A stretch of 10,195 nt of DNA from Bacteroidales bacterium (GTDB lineage Bacteria > Bacteroidota > Bacteroidia > Bacteroidales > JAADGE01): positions 1 through 10,195 of the forward strand of contig JALSMF010000230.1 in the NCBI GenBank assembly GCA_026987795.1. The letters are read 5' to 3'. Shown piece by piece: positions 1 to 7,298 of the stretch. Both the position numbers and the translations under genes were made by a program. Below the pieces are notes generated by a model, which worked only from the letters and a program-made list of their open reading frames with translations, had not been told where the DNA came from and did not search any database. Positions within the stretch are counted from its first letter, which is position 1. Each line of letters opens with the position of its first letter.

Positions 1-364
1 GTGCAGTTTCTTTAATAACGGCAAATGCAAGCGGAAGGAGCTGATTTAATTTTTTCTCTATTTTATTATCTATTGTTTCTTCGAGTTTATCTATTTTGTT
101 ATAAACTTCTTCTCTTTCCGTAAGGTCGAATTTTTCGTCTTCTATATCTTGTTTCAGAGAGTCTATTTCTGCTTGTTCTTCTTTAAAATAGTCGCGAATT
201 TCTTCACGCAATTTGCTTGTTTTTTTTCTTAGCTCATCGGCAGATAATTTTTTGAGTTTTTCAAATTCTTCATTAATTGCATTAACAACGGGTTTGATTT
301 TTTTTATATCTTTTTCGGATTTATTTCCGAGAATGGTACCGAGAATTTTATCTATTATTGCCAT
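1..364 (-). CDS. secA: Preprotein translocase ATPase SecA, N-terminal part (cut by window edge)
   Basis: SecA is the cytoplasmic motor ATPase that pushes unfolded preproteins through the SecYEG channel. Only the first 121 codons are present; the rest lies beyond base 1. The visible protein opens with the usual short amphipathic start (MAIIDKILGTILGNKSEKDI), then the conserved segment LSADELRKKTSKLREEI (residues 40-56). A long charged helix follows (about 57-105), matching the insertion that Bacteroidota SecA carries before the DEAD motor. The fragment ends at LPLAFAVIKETA, the start of the conserved A(F/V)AxVxEA block. The Walker motifs are not in view. The start is the ATG at 364, 61 nt after the pepT stop, with no Shine-Dalgarno sequence, as is usual for the phylum. 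It may be read from the clpC-pepT transcript or from a weak promoter in the gap. I recognise the family from the sequence pattern; the identification is firm although no catalytic motif is visible. Confidence 0.9.
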   Translation of the reverse strand, partial: MAIIDKILGTILGNKSEKDIKKIKPVVNAINEEFEKLKKLSADELRKKTSKLREEIRDYFKEEQAEIDSLKQDIEDEKFDLTEREEVYNKIDKLEETIDNKIEKKLNQLLPLAFAVIKETA

Positions 365-425
365 TTTTTTGTTATTGAGATTTCAAATTAGTGCAGTTAT
401 TTTCAGTATTTTATATGAAAATATT

Positions 426-1652
426 TTATTTGTTATGAATGTTCTTTATTATGTTGACAATTACTTCAACGGCTTTTATCATAGAGTTAACGGGAATGTA
501 TTCATAGATTCCGTGAAAGTTGTGTCCGCCCGTAAAAATATTCGGACAGGGCAGTCCCATATATGAAAGGCGTGAGCCGTCGGTACCGCCTCTGATGGGT
601 TTTATAACAGGTTTTATTTCGGCATCGGTCATTGCTTGTTTTGCAATTTCGACTATGTGCATAACGGGTTCAATTTTTTCTCGCATATTATAATATGTAT
701 CTTTTATTTCTGCTGAAATAATTTCTCTGTTATGTGATTTATTAAGCAGGTCGACAACGGCAGCTACATGTTTTTTCATATCTTCGAATTTTTGTCTGTC
801 GTGGTCTCTTATTATGTAGGACATTTTTGTATTGTCAACTGTGCCTTCTGTTTTCATAAGATGATAAAATCCTTCGTAGCCTGTAGTATGTTCGGGGCGT
901 TTTATGTTCGGCAGCATTGAATGAAATTCATGGGCAACATTAATTGAATTAATCATTTGGTTTTTTGCCGTTCCGGGGTGAACGTTTCGTCCTTTGATTG
1001 TTACGTTAAGACTTGCGGCATTAAAGTTTTCAAATTCCAATTCTCCAATTTCTCCGCCGTCAACGGTGTAAGCAAAGTCGGCATTAAAAAAGTTTATGTC
1101 AAAGAAATCGGCTCCTCTGCCTATTTCTTCATCCGGAGTGAATGCAATTTTCACGGTTCCGTGTTTTATTTCCGGATGTTTTGCAAGGTGTTCCAATGCT
1201 GTCATAATTTCGGCAATACCGGCTTTGTCGTCAGCACCGAGCAGTGTTGTTCCGTCTGTAGTAATGAGTGATTGTCCTGTGTATTTTTTCAGTTCGGGAA
1301 AGTCTTTAGGGGACAGAATTATATTTTCTTGTTTGTTTAGAATTATATCTTTTCCGTCGTAATTTTCAATTATTTGAGGCTTTACGTTTACGGCTGTTGT
1401 ATCCGGTGCGGTATCCATATGTGCAATAAAGCCTACTGTCGGTAATTTTTTGTCTGAGTTTGACGGCAGGGTTGCATAGAGGTAGCATTTGTCTGTCAGT
1501 TTTATATTTTTTAATCCTAAATTTTCCAGCTCTCTTTCTAATTCTTTAGCTAATTCAAATTGTTTAACTGTGCTGGGATTTGTATCTGATTCAGGATTTG
1601 ATTGTGTATCAAAATTCAGGTATTTCAGGAATTTATATTTTACGCTCTTCAT
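426..1652 (-). CDS. pepT: Peptidase T (tripeptide aminopeptidase, M20B zinc peptidase)
   Basis: Cytoplasmic di-zinc aminopeptidase that removes the N-terminal residue from tripeptides, a late step in recycling peptides made by ATP-dependent proteases. At 408 residues it has the normal family length. Metal site in order: H78 and D80 in HMDTAPD, bridging D141 in LGADDKAG, catalytic E175 and ligand E176 in TPDEEIG, D198 in TVDGGE, and H380 in TGGHNFHG. These match the known ligand set of E. coli PepT (H78, D140, E174, D196, H379). The dimerisation (lid) domain lies between, roughly residues 205-325, with the conserved NVHPGTAKN segment at 223-231. The ATG at 1652 lies only 6 nt after the clpC stop, so the two are almost certainly co-transcribed and perhaps translationally coupled. 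ClpC-driven degradation would produce the peptides this enzyme finishes off. No missing residues or frame problems. Confidence 0.96.
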   Translation of the reverse strand: MKSVKYKFLKYLNFDTQSNPESDTNPSTVKQFELAKELERELENLGLKNIKLTDKCYLYATLPSNSDKKLPTVGFIAHMDTAPDTTAVNVKPQIIENYDGKDIILNKQENIILSPKDFPELKKYTGQSLITTDGTTLLGADDKAGIAEIMTALEHLAKHPEIKHGTVKIAFTPDEEIGRGADFFDINFFNADFAYTVDGGEIGELEFENFNAASLNVTIKGRNVHPGTAKNQMINSINVAHEFHSMLPNIKRPEHTTGYEGFYHLMKTEGTVDNTKMSYIIRDHDRQKFEDMKKHVAAVVDLLNKSHNREIISAEIKDTYYNMREKIEPVMHIVEIAKQAMTDAEIKPVIKPIRGGTDGSRLSYMGLPCPNIFTGGHNFHGIYEYIPVNSMIKAVEVIVNIIKNIHNK

Positions 1653-1658
1653 TATGTT

Positions 1659-4199
1659 TTACTCTTTTTTCTTTTTGTTAATAATTTCAATTTTAATTGA
1701 TTTGTTGTTTTTGTCGTCTTTGCTTTTTTCTATTCCTACTTTTATTTCATCGCCTTCGGAAAGAGAAGCTTCTATAATTACTTCAGCCATTTCGTTTTCT
1801 ATATATTTTTGAATTGCTCTTTTAAGAGGTCTTGCTCCGTATTTTACGTCAAGTCCTTTTTCTGCAATAAATTCTTTGGCTTCTTCAGTAATTTTAAGTT
1901 TATATCCTAATGCTTTAACACGACTGTAAAGTCCTGCGAGTTCAATGTCAATAATTTTGAATATATGTTCTCTTTTAAGAGGGTTAAATACTATTACATC
2001 GTCGATTCTGTTAATAAATTCAGGAGCGAATGTTCGTTTCAGGGCTTTTGTAATAACAGATTTGCTGTGTTCGTCATCGTCTGAAGTTCCTGCAAAACCG
2101 ATTCCTTTGCCGAAATCTGACAGGTTTCTGGCACCTACGTTTGAGGTCATTATAATTACGGTATTTTTGAAGTCTACTCTTCGTCCGAGACTGTCCGTAA
2201 GTTGCCCGTCGTCAAATACCTGCAGTAACAGGTGGAATATATCGGGATGTGCTTTTTCTATTTCATCCAATAAAATAACAGAATAGGGTTTTCGTCTCAC
2301 TTTTTCCGTGAGTTGTCCGCCGTCTTCATGTCCGACGTATCCGGGAGGAGCTCCTATAAGTCGCGAAACAGAGAATTTTTCCATATATTCGCTCATATCA
2401 ATTCTGATAAGAGCTTCTTCTGTATCAAACAGATATTCGGTAAGTTTTTTTGCCAAATGTGTTTTTCCTACTCCTGTAGGACCGAGGAATATGAATGTTC
2501 CGATGGGTTTATTCGGGTCTTTTAGTCCTGCTCTGTTTCTTTGGATTGCTTTTACAATTTTTGCAACGGCTTCATCTTGTCCGACAACTTTTTCTTTAAG
2601 TTGTTTTTTCATTTCTAAAAGTCTTACGCTTTCCGCTTTTGCAATTCTTGTAGCCGGTATTCCCGTCATCATTGCAACGACTTTTTCAACATCGGAACGG
2701 TTAACGATTTCTCTGTGTTGAGAGAGGTTGTCAGTCCATTTTTCTTTTGCTTTTTCTAATTCTGTTTTCAGTCTTCTTTCGTTATCTCTTATTCCTGCTG
2801 CTTTTTCAAATTCTTGGTCTTTTATTGCTTTTTGTTTTTCGGTTTCAAGTTCTTTGATTTTTTCTTCAATTTGAGAAATTTCCTCCGGAACTTTAAGATT
2901 CATAATATGTACTCTTGAGCCTGTTTCGTCTAATGCGTCAATTGCTTTATCGGGCAGATGCCTGTCGCTTATGTATCTGTCTGTCAGTTTAACACAAGCA
3001 TCAAGGGCTTCGTCTGTATATGAGACATTGTGATGGTCTTCGTATCTTTCTTTTATATTATTAAGAATTTCTCGGGTTTCTTCAACGGTTGTAGGATCAA
3101 CCATTATTTTTTGGAAGCGTCTTTCCAGTGCACCGTCTTTTTCTATATATTGCCTGTATTCGTTAAGTGTTGTGGCTCCTATTGTTTGTATTTCGCCTCT
3201 TGCAAGTGCGGGTTTGAGCATATTTGATGCATCGAGAGAACCGCTGGCTCCTCCTGCTCCTATTATTGTATGTATTTCATCGATAAATAAAATGACATCG
3301 GGATTGTCTTGAAGTTCGTTAAGTATAGATTTCATACGCTCTTCAAATTGTCCTCTGTATTTTGTTCCTGCAACTACCGATGCTAAATCAAGAGTAACGA
3401 TTCGCTTATTGAAAAGGACTCGGGAGACATTATTTTCGGTTATGCGAATGGCAAGTCCTTCAACTATTGCAGATTTTCCGACTCCGGGTTCTCCTATTAA
3501 GACAGGGTTGTTTTTTTTTCTTCGGCTTAGTATCTGAACAAGTCGTTCTATTTCTGTTTCTCTTCCTACTATGGGGTCTAATTTGTTTTCTGCGGCAGCT
3601 TTTGTAAGGTCAATTCCGAAATTGTCGAGGACAGGTGTGTCGCTGTCTGTTTTCGGAGTTTTTTTACTTTTTTGTTCACTGAATCTTTCTTCAAATTCAT
3701 CATCTTCTTCGGGGTCTTTATCTTCGGTATCGCCGGGATTATCAGCTTCGTTAATTACCGTATTTATCAGAATGTCTTTTAATTTTTCGTATGTTAAATC
3801 GTTGTCTTTAAGTATTTGATAAATTATTCCGTTTTGGTTCTCTTCTTCTTTTAGTATTGCAAGGACTAAATGATCGGGGGTAGCCAGTTTTTCATTAAAA
3901 TCTTTTGTTTCGAAGAGTAAAAGTTTTAGTGTTCTTGCCGAAGATTTAAGTAATGGTAGTTCTTCGGTTTGCGGGTCTACGGAACTGTCAGGTTCTTTTA
4001 TTCTGTTTTCGATTGATTTTTTTACGGTATTTAAATTGATGTTAAAACTTACCATAATTTGTAAAATATTTGAAGACCCTTCTCTCAGTACGCCCAAGAA
4101 AAGATGTTCGTTACTGATGTAATCATTTCCGAGCCTTACAGCTTCTTCTTTACTGAATGATAATACTTTTTTTAACTGTTCGGAATATTTATTATTCAT
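1659..4199 (-). CDS. clpC: ClpC-type AAA+ ATPase, unfoldase partner of ClpP
   Basis: Hsp100 ring ATPase that unfolds substrates and, by family knowledge, feeds them to ClpP. With the ATG at 4199 the protein has 846 residues. Domain order: two Clp_N repeats (1-145), an acidic low-complexity linker (150-188), first AAA module with Walker A GEPGVGKS (236-243), pore loop KYRGQFEER (280-288) and Walker B VILFIDEIH (302-310). A short middle domain follows with a UVR-like coil (about 450-490, DQEFEKAAGIRDNERRL). The second AAA module has Walker A GPTGVGKT (573-580), pore loop GYVGHEDGG (620-628) and Walker B VILLDEIE (641-648), and then the C-terminal D2-small domain. The short M-domain with a UVR motif separates it from ClpB, which has a long coiled-coil propeller. 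A TTG at 4226 in the same frame would add 9 residues, but it lies inside the likely -7 promoter box and the family begins at MNNKYSEQ. Followed after 6 nt by pepT. Confidence 0.95.
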   Translation of the reverse strand: MNNKYSEQLKKVLSFSKEEAVRLGNDYISNEHLFLGVLREGSSNILQIMVSFNINLNTVKKSIENRIKEPDSSVDPQTEELPLLKSSARTLKLLLFETKDFNEKLATPDHLVLAILKEEENQNGIIYQILKDNDLTYEKLKDILINTVINEADNPGDTEDKDPEEDDEFEERFSEQKSKKTPKTDSDTPVLDNFGIDLTKAAAENKLDPIVGRETEIERLVQILSRRKKNNPVLIGEPGVGKSAIVEGLAIRITENNVSRVLFNKRIVTLDLASVVAGTKYRGQFEERMKSILNELQDNPDVILFIDEIHTIIGAGGASGSLDASNMLKPALARGEIQTIGATTLNEYRQYIEKDGALERRFQKIMVDPTTVEETREILNNIKERYEDHHNVSYTDEALDACVKLTDRYISDRHLPDKAIDALDETGSRVHIMNLKVPEEISQIEEKIKELETEKQKAIKDQEFEKAAGIRDNERRLKTELEKAKEKWTDNLSQHREIVNRSDVEKVVAMMTGIPATRIAKAESVRLLEMKKQLKEKVVGQDEAVAKIVKAIQRNRAGLKDPNKPIGTFIFLGPTGVGKTHLAKKLTEYLFDTEEALIRIDMSEYMEKFSVSRLIGAPPGYVGHEDGGQLTEKVRRKPYSVILLDEIEKAHPDIFHLLLQVFDDGQLTDSLGRRVDFKNTVIIMTSNVGARNLSDFGKGIGFAGTSDDDEHSKSVITKALKRTFAPEFINRIDDVIVFNPLKREHIFKIIDIELAGLYSRVKALGYKLKITEEAKEFIAEKGLDVKYGARPLKRAIQKYIENEMAEVIIEASLSEGDEIKVGIEKSKDDKNNKSIKIEIINKKKKE

Positions 4200-4223
4200 A
4201 ATTTTTTTGTTGTTTAGAACACA

Positions 4224-4231
4224 CAAAGTTA
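4224..4231 (-). promoter_or_regulatory. Candidate -7 box for clpC (TAACTTTG)
   Basis: Read on the minus strand this is TAACTTTG, an exact match to the Bacteroidota -7 consensus TAnnTTTG, ending 24 nt before the clpC ATG. It would give a transcript starting around 4217. I see no good TTTG -33 element at the expected distance, so this rests on the -7 box and its position. It would give clpC-pepT(-secA) a transcript independent of the upstream genes. Confidence 0.45.
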
Positions 4232-4280
4232 AAAATTCTATTTTAGTTTATGATATTTTTCGGCAATGTTTTTAATAGCA

Positions 4281-4315
4281 ATTAAGCGATTACCTTTTTA
4301 TGATAATCGCTTAAT
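4281..4315. terminator. Perfect 12-bp inverted repeat between the DUF5606 gene and clpC, possible terminator
   Basis: ATTAAGCGATTA (4281-4292) is exactly repeated in inverted form as TAATCGCTTAAT (4304-4315) with an 11-nt loop. It begins 31 nt after the stop of the minus-strand DUF5606 gene and lies upstream of the clpC -7 box, the right place for a terminator of the upstream unit. Neither side is followed by a clean T-run (minus strand continues TGCTATTAAAAAC), so it is not a textbook intrinsic terminator. An operator dyad for clpC is the alternative, although it sits about 50 nt upstream of the -7 box. Confidence 0.4.
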
Positions 4316-4346
4316 CGGTTTAATAGTTAAATAAAATTAAGATAAA

Positions 4347-4799
4347 TTAATCTTTGTTGTCTTCGGTTTTGTTTTTTTCCGTATTTTCTTTATTGTCGGA
4401 ACTCTCTTCTTCATCTTTGAACTCAAGCAGATTGGCATCAGTCAATATATTATACCATTTTATTATTTTTTTTATGTCTGAAACATAAACTCTGTCTTTG
4501 TCGTATTCAGGTACGGCTTCTGCGAAATATTTTTTCAGTTCTTGTGCCGGAGAGTTGGGGTTTATTGCTTTTTTACCGGTTTCTTTTTTGTATATTTTTT
4601 TGAAAACATCTTCCAGTTTTATGTCTTCGCCTGTAGTGAAAACCGAAATGTCATTTAAAGAACTTATTTGTTCCGCTGCAAAAGCACTTGAACGTTTTCC
4701 GTCGGTTAAAGATTCTACTACGACACTTGTTTTAGATTGTGCAACGTGTTTGTAAAGCCCGGGTCTTCCCGAAATAGCTAAAATTTTACTTAAATCCAT
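4347..4799 (-). CDS. DUF5606 domain protein, function unknown
   Basis: A 150-residue protein that I place in the DUF5606 family, widespread and largely restricted to Bacteroidota; its function is not known to me. The conserved N-terminal pattern is clear: ILAISGRPGLYKHVAQS (residues 6-22), SVVVESLTDGKRSSAF (25-40), then SLNDISVFT (47-55). A helical middle follows (about 60-120, including LEDVFKKIY and VYVSDIKKIIKWYNIL). The last 25 or so residues are a charged, disordered tail rich in E, K, N and D. No signal peptide or membrane segment, so it is probably cytoplasmic. The small beta-rich N-terminal part could be a binding domain, but that is inference. It lies 93 nt after coaE with its own promoter and is followed by an inverted repeat, so it may form a single-gene unit between coaE and clpC. 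Start ATG at 4799, 16 nt after the -7 box. Confidence 0.8.
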   Translation of the reverse strand: MDLSKILAISGRPGLYKHVAQSKTSVVVESLTDGKRSSAFAAEQISSLNDISVFTTGEDIKLEDVFKKIYKKETGKKAINPNSPAQELKKYFAEAVPEYDKDRVYVSDIKKIIKWYNILTDANLLEFKDEEESSDNKENTEKNKTEDNKD

Positions 4800-4815
4800 A
4801 GTTTTAAAATTTGTG

Positions 4816-4844
4816 CAAAAGTAAACGTAATTTCTTTTTTCAAA
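4816..4844 (-). promoter_or_regulatory. Promoter of the DUF5606 gene (TTTG-N17-TACTTTTG)
   Basis: On the minus strand TTTG (4844-4841) is followed after 17 nt by TACTTTTG (4823-4816), matching both parts of the Bacteroidota vegetative promoter (-33 TTTG and -7 TAnnTTTG). The -7 box ends 16 nt before the ATG, so the predicted leader is only about 10 nt. This is one of the two best two-part promoter matches in the window. Confidence 0.55.
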
Positions 4845-4892
4845 AATTTTTTAATGTTTTGGCTGGTAAATAACGAGGATATCGGATAATTG

Positions 4893-5486
4893 TTATGTCT
4901 TTTTGAAAAAAACGGTTAATTTTTCGTGTATATCTAATATTTGAGGCAGTATTAATTTTTTTTCATCATTATAAATTATAAAGTCGGAGTGCTTTATTTT
5001 ATATTCATCAGTTGATTGATTATTAATACGTTGTATTATGTCTTTTTTGCTTATATTATCTCTTGTCAAAATTCTGTTTATCCGAATTTCCTGAGGGCTT
5101 ATGACGGATATAACCTTTTTGACATCTTTATTGATTCCTGTCTCAAACAGTATTGCTGTCTCTTTAATGATATAAGGAGATGTTTGTTTTTTTGCCCAGA
5201 GATTAAAATGCTTTTTTACGGCAGGGTGTACTATTGAATTTACGGTATTTAGCTTGTTTTTATTATTGAATATTATTTCTGCTAACTTTCTTCTGTTAAG
5301 TATATTATTTTCATAGATTCCGCAGCCGAATATCATTTTTAGTTTGTTGATAATGTCAGTGTCGGAGTTTATTAGCTTTTTAGCTTCAGTATCAGAGTTG
5401 TACACAGCTATTCCCAGCCTTTTAAATACTTCGGACACGATTGTTTTTCCGCTTCCTATTCCGCCTGTAAGACCTACGATATTCAT
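4893..5486 (-). CDS. coaE: Dephospho-CoA kinase
   Basis: Catalyses the last step of coenzyme A synthesis: ATP-dependent phosphorylation of the 3'-hydroxyl of dephospho-CoA. The 197-residue length is typical. The P-loop GGIGSGKT is at residues 8-15. The segment VYNSDTEAKKL (about 28-38) takes the place of the DAD motif; its last acid, the conserved one, is kept while the first is N. VHPAV (about 87-91) carries the conserved His-Pro, ETAILFETG is the counterpart of the PLLFE block, and RDNIS plus QSTDEYKIKHSDFIIYND near the C-terminus match the lid and the family's Q...K..AD.vi.N signature. It starts 10 nt after the nucleoside kinase stop, so the two form an operon. The following DUF5606 gene has a separate promoter. 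Confidence 0.95.
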   Translation of the reverse strand: MNIVGLTGGIGSGKTIVSEVFKRLGIAVYNSDTEAKKLINSDTDIINKLKMIFGCGIYENNILNRRKLAEIIFNNKNKLNTVNSIVHPAVKKHFNLWAKKQTSPYIIKETAILFETGINKDVKKVISVISPQEIRINRILTRDNISKKDIIQRINNQSTDEYKIKHSDFIIYNDEKKLILPQILDIHEKLTVFFKKT

Positions 5487-5496
5487 ATTTTTTAAT

Positions 5497-7158
5497 CTAA
5501 TAATGGAATGAACTGTTACCTAAGAATTCTCTCAATATTGAAGTGGGGGGGATTTCGTCTTCTTCGTTTAGGTCTTTGAAATAAGATAAAAATTTCAGTA
5601 ATCTTCTGGCTTCGGCATACTCGTATTCTGTTTGGCATATATTTTTGAGGAGCGGCTCGGCATATTTTTTAATAACTGCAAGTTCGTACAGCAGAGCAGA
5701 GTTGAACATAATGTCAGCTTGCTCCTGATACGGAAAAATATTTCGTTCTTCTCCTCTTCTGACGCTGGGCCAGCGTTTCAGGGTTTCAAAAGCACTGTAT
5801 CCTCTGTATTTGTGGTCGCGAATAATTCTTCTGAGTAGCCTGTTATCTGTCGTAGGTATTCGGTTATGCCCGTCAATACCTATTTGTGTGAGGGCAGATA
5901 TGTAAATTCTGTATTTGGTTTCAGGAGCTATGTGTTCAGTAAGTTTTGGGTTTAATGCGTGTATTCCTTCAGCAATTATGACTGTTTCATCGTTCGCGGA
6001 TAATTTTGTTCCGTCGTAAAATCTTCTTCCTGTTTCAAAATCAAATTTAGGAATTTCTATTGTTTTGCCTGCCTGCAGGTCGTTAATGTTCTCTGTAAAT
6101 GTTTTACTGTCAATAGCATCAATTGATTCAAAATCATATTCTCCGTTTTCGTCAAGCGGGGTATTTTCTCTGTTTACAAAATAGTTGTCTAATGAAATTT
6201 GAACAGGTTTTAAGCCTGTTACTATAAGCTGAACGGCGAGACGTTTAGAAAAAGTCGTTTTTCCGGATGATGAAGGTCCGGCAATGAGAATAAGCTTTAT
6301 GTCTTTTTTACGTTCTTTTATTTTTTCTGCTATTTCTGCTATTTTTTTTTCGTGTAAAGCTTCAGATATTTTGATTAATTCACCTCCGTAACCTTCATTT
6401 ATTCTGTCATTTAGTCTTCCGACATTTGCCGTGTTCATAGCTTTTACCCAATGTTTATGCTCGCCAAGAACATCAAACATTTTGTCTTGTTTTACGAAAG
6501 GTTCTAATTGTTCGGGATTTTGTTTTTGCGGAATCCTGAGTAACATTCCGTCATAAAGCGGAATAAGGTCAAACTTGGTTAAATATCCTGTTGAAGGAAC
6601 TAAGTATCCGTAAAAATAATCCAGCATATTATCAAGTTGGTATATTGATGTGTATAGTGCCGGACTTTGTTTAAATAAGTTTGCTTTTTCCGGATGGTTA
6701 TTTGTTTCAAAAATTTTTATAGCTTCAGAATTTAGAATGTCTTTACGAATAAAAGGATAATCTGCTTTTATTATTTTCAACATTTGCTTTTTAATGTTTC
6801 TGATTAACTCTTTATTTTCGGTTAAATTAAAACCCTTTATTTCGCAAAAATAACCTCTGGACACTCTGTGTTCAATCATTAAATCTGCATCCGGTATAAG
6901 GTCTTTAACTGCTTTCATCAAGACAAAATAGAGAGAACGAAAATACATTCTCATACCGTCTTGATGTGTTATGTCAATAAATTCTACTTTATGAGGCTTT
7001 ATTATTCTGAAAGATAATTCCTGAACTTCGTTATCAACCAAAGCTCCCAAAGCCGGATATTTTAATTCAGGTTTTGTTACTTTTATTATTTCGGATAATC
7101 GGGTACCGAAAGGAAACTCTTTTATTTGGTTTGTAAAAACGCACTCTATTTTCAGCAT
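5497..7158 (-). CDS. Nucleoside kinase with TGS/ThrRS-like N-terminus (uridine kinase family)
   Basis: A 553-residue P-loop kinase of the uridine kinase/phosphoribulokinase family, expected to phosphorylate a nucleoside or related sugar substrate; the exact substrate cannot be read here. The N-terminal 60 residues resemble a TGS ubiquitin-like domain (IECVFTNQIKEFPFGTRLSEI). Residues 65-220 resemble the second (editing-like) region of threonyl-tRNA synthetase (HRVSRGYFCEI, 97-107). A linker leads to the kinase: Walker A GPSSSGKTT (294-302), SLDNYFVNRENTPLDENG (322-339) with the substrate-site acid, and EGIHALNP (397-404). A basic segment RRIIRDHKYRGYSAFETL (443-460) is the likely lid. The start is the ATG at 7158, where the family begins (MLKIECV). 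An in-frame TTG at 7179 would add 7 residues but lies directly beside a probable -7 box. Cotranscribed with coaE (10 nt). The fused architecture is known from Bacteroidota and Thermotogae; I do not know why the tRNA-synthetase-like part is attached. Confidence 0.88.
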   Translation of the reverse strand: MLKIECVFTNQIKEFPFGTRLSEIIKVTKPELKYPALGALVDNEVQELSFRIIKPHKVEFIDITHQDGMRMYFRSLYFVLMKAVKDLIPDADLMIEHRVSRGYFCEIKGFNLTENKELIRNIKKQMLKIIKADYPFIRKDILNSEAIKIFETNNHPEKANLFKQSPALYTSIYQLDNMLDYFYGYLVPSTGYLTKFDLIPLYDGMLLRIPQKQNPEQLEPFVKQDKMFDVLGEHKHWVKAMNTANVGRLNDRINEGYGGELIKISEALHEKKIAEIAEKIKERKKDIKLILIAGPSSSGKTTFSKRLAVQLIVTGLKPVQISLDNYFVNRENTPLDENGEYDFESIDAIDSKTFTENINDLQAGKTIEIPKFDFETGRRFYDGTKLSANDETVIIAEGIHALNPKLTEHIAPETKYRIYISALTQIGIDGHNRIPTTDNRLLRRIIRDHKYRGYSAFETLKRWPSVRRGEERNIFPYQEQADIMFNSALLYELAVIKKYAEPLLKNICQTEYEYAEARRLLKFLSYFKDLNEEDEIPPTSILREFLGNSSFHY

Positions 7159-7181
7159 AATTTTATTTTGTTGATTCAATA

Positions 7182-7189
7182 CAAGAATA
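7182..7189 (-). promoter_or_regulatory. Possible -7 box for the nucleoside kinase-coaE operon
   Basis: On the minus strand this reads TATTCTTG, one mismatch from TAnnTTTG, ending 23 nt before the ATG at 7158. No clear -33 element. It is supported mainly by position: the operon must have a promoter in the 140-bp divergent region. The predicted transcript would start near 7175, inside the otherwise possible TTG-initiated extension. Confidence 0.3.
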
Positions 7190-7240
7190 CAGAATATTAT
7201 TTTTTTTGAAAAATTTATTTTTTAGTATGGTCTTACTTTT

Positions 7241-7248
7241 TACTTTTG
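7241..7248 (+). promoter_or_regulatory. Candidate -7 box for the thioredoxin gene (TACTTTTG)
   Basis: TACTTTTG matches TAnnTTTG exactly and is identical to the -7 box of the DUF5606 gene. A start near 7255 would leave a leader of about 44 nt before the ATG at 7299. A TTTG upstream (7205-7208) is 32 nt away, too far for a normal -33 element, so an activator or a poor -33 may be involved. Confidence 0.45.
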
Positions 7249-7298
7249 CATTTAAATATCCGGATATAAATATATGTGTAATTTAAATTTATAATGAC

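Noticed and set aside
365..425. Possible secA promoter in the pepT-secA gap (CTAATTTG on the minus strand)
   Set aside because: The TA is one base too close to TTTG for the TAnnTTTG consensus, and there is no -33 element, so I do not list it as a promoter.
213..566. Plus-strand open frame of about 117 codons across the secA start and the pepT end
   Set aside because: It is antisense to two well-supported genes, its product is a hydrophobic composition artefact of reverse-complemented A-rich codons, and it resembles no family.
957..3819. Several plus-strand open frames antisense to pepT and clpC
   Set aside because: Shadows of the minus-strand coding frames; Ser/Phe-rich translations with no recognisable domains.
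1659..4199. ClpB instead of ClpC
   Set aside because: The middle region is only a short UVR-type coil, not the long ClpB coiled-coil propeller, and the N-terminus is ClpC-like.
5016..5838. Short plus-strand open frames antisense to coaE and the nucleoside kinase
   Set aside because: Same reason: fully inside genes with intact catalytic motifs on the other strand.
6301..6360. T-rich repeats (ttttttctgctatttctgctatttttttttt) as a tandem repeat
   Set aside because: This is coding sequence for a Lys/Glu/Ile/Ala-rich helix (KIAEIAEKIKERKK) of the nucleoside kinase; the repeat follows from the codons.
7201..7220. T-rich run in the divergent region as a terminator
   Set aside because: No stem precedes it on either strand, and the region lies between two divergent gene starts where no terminator is expected.
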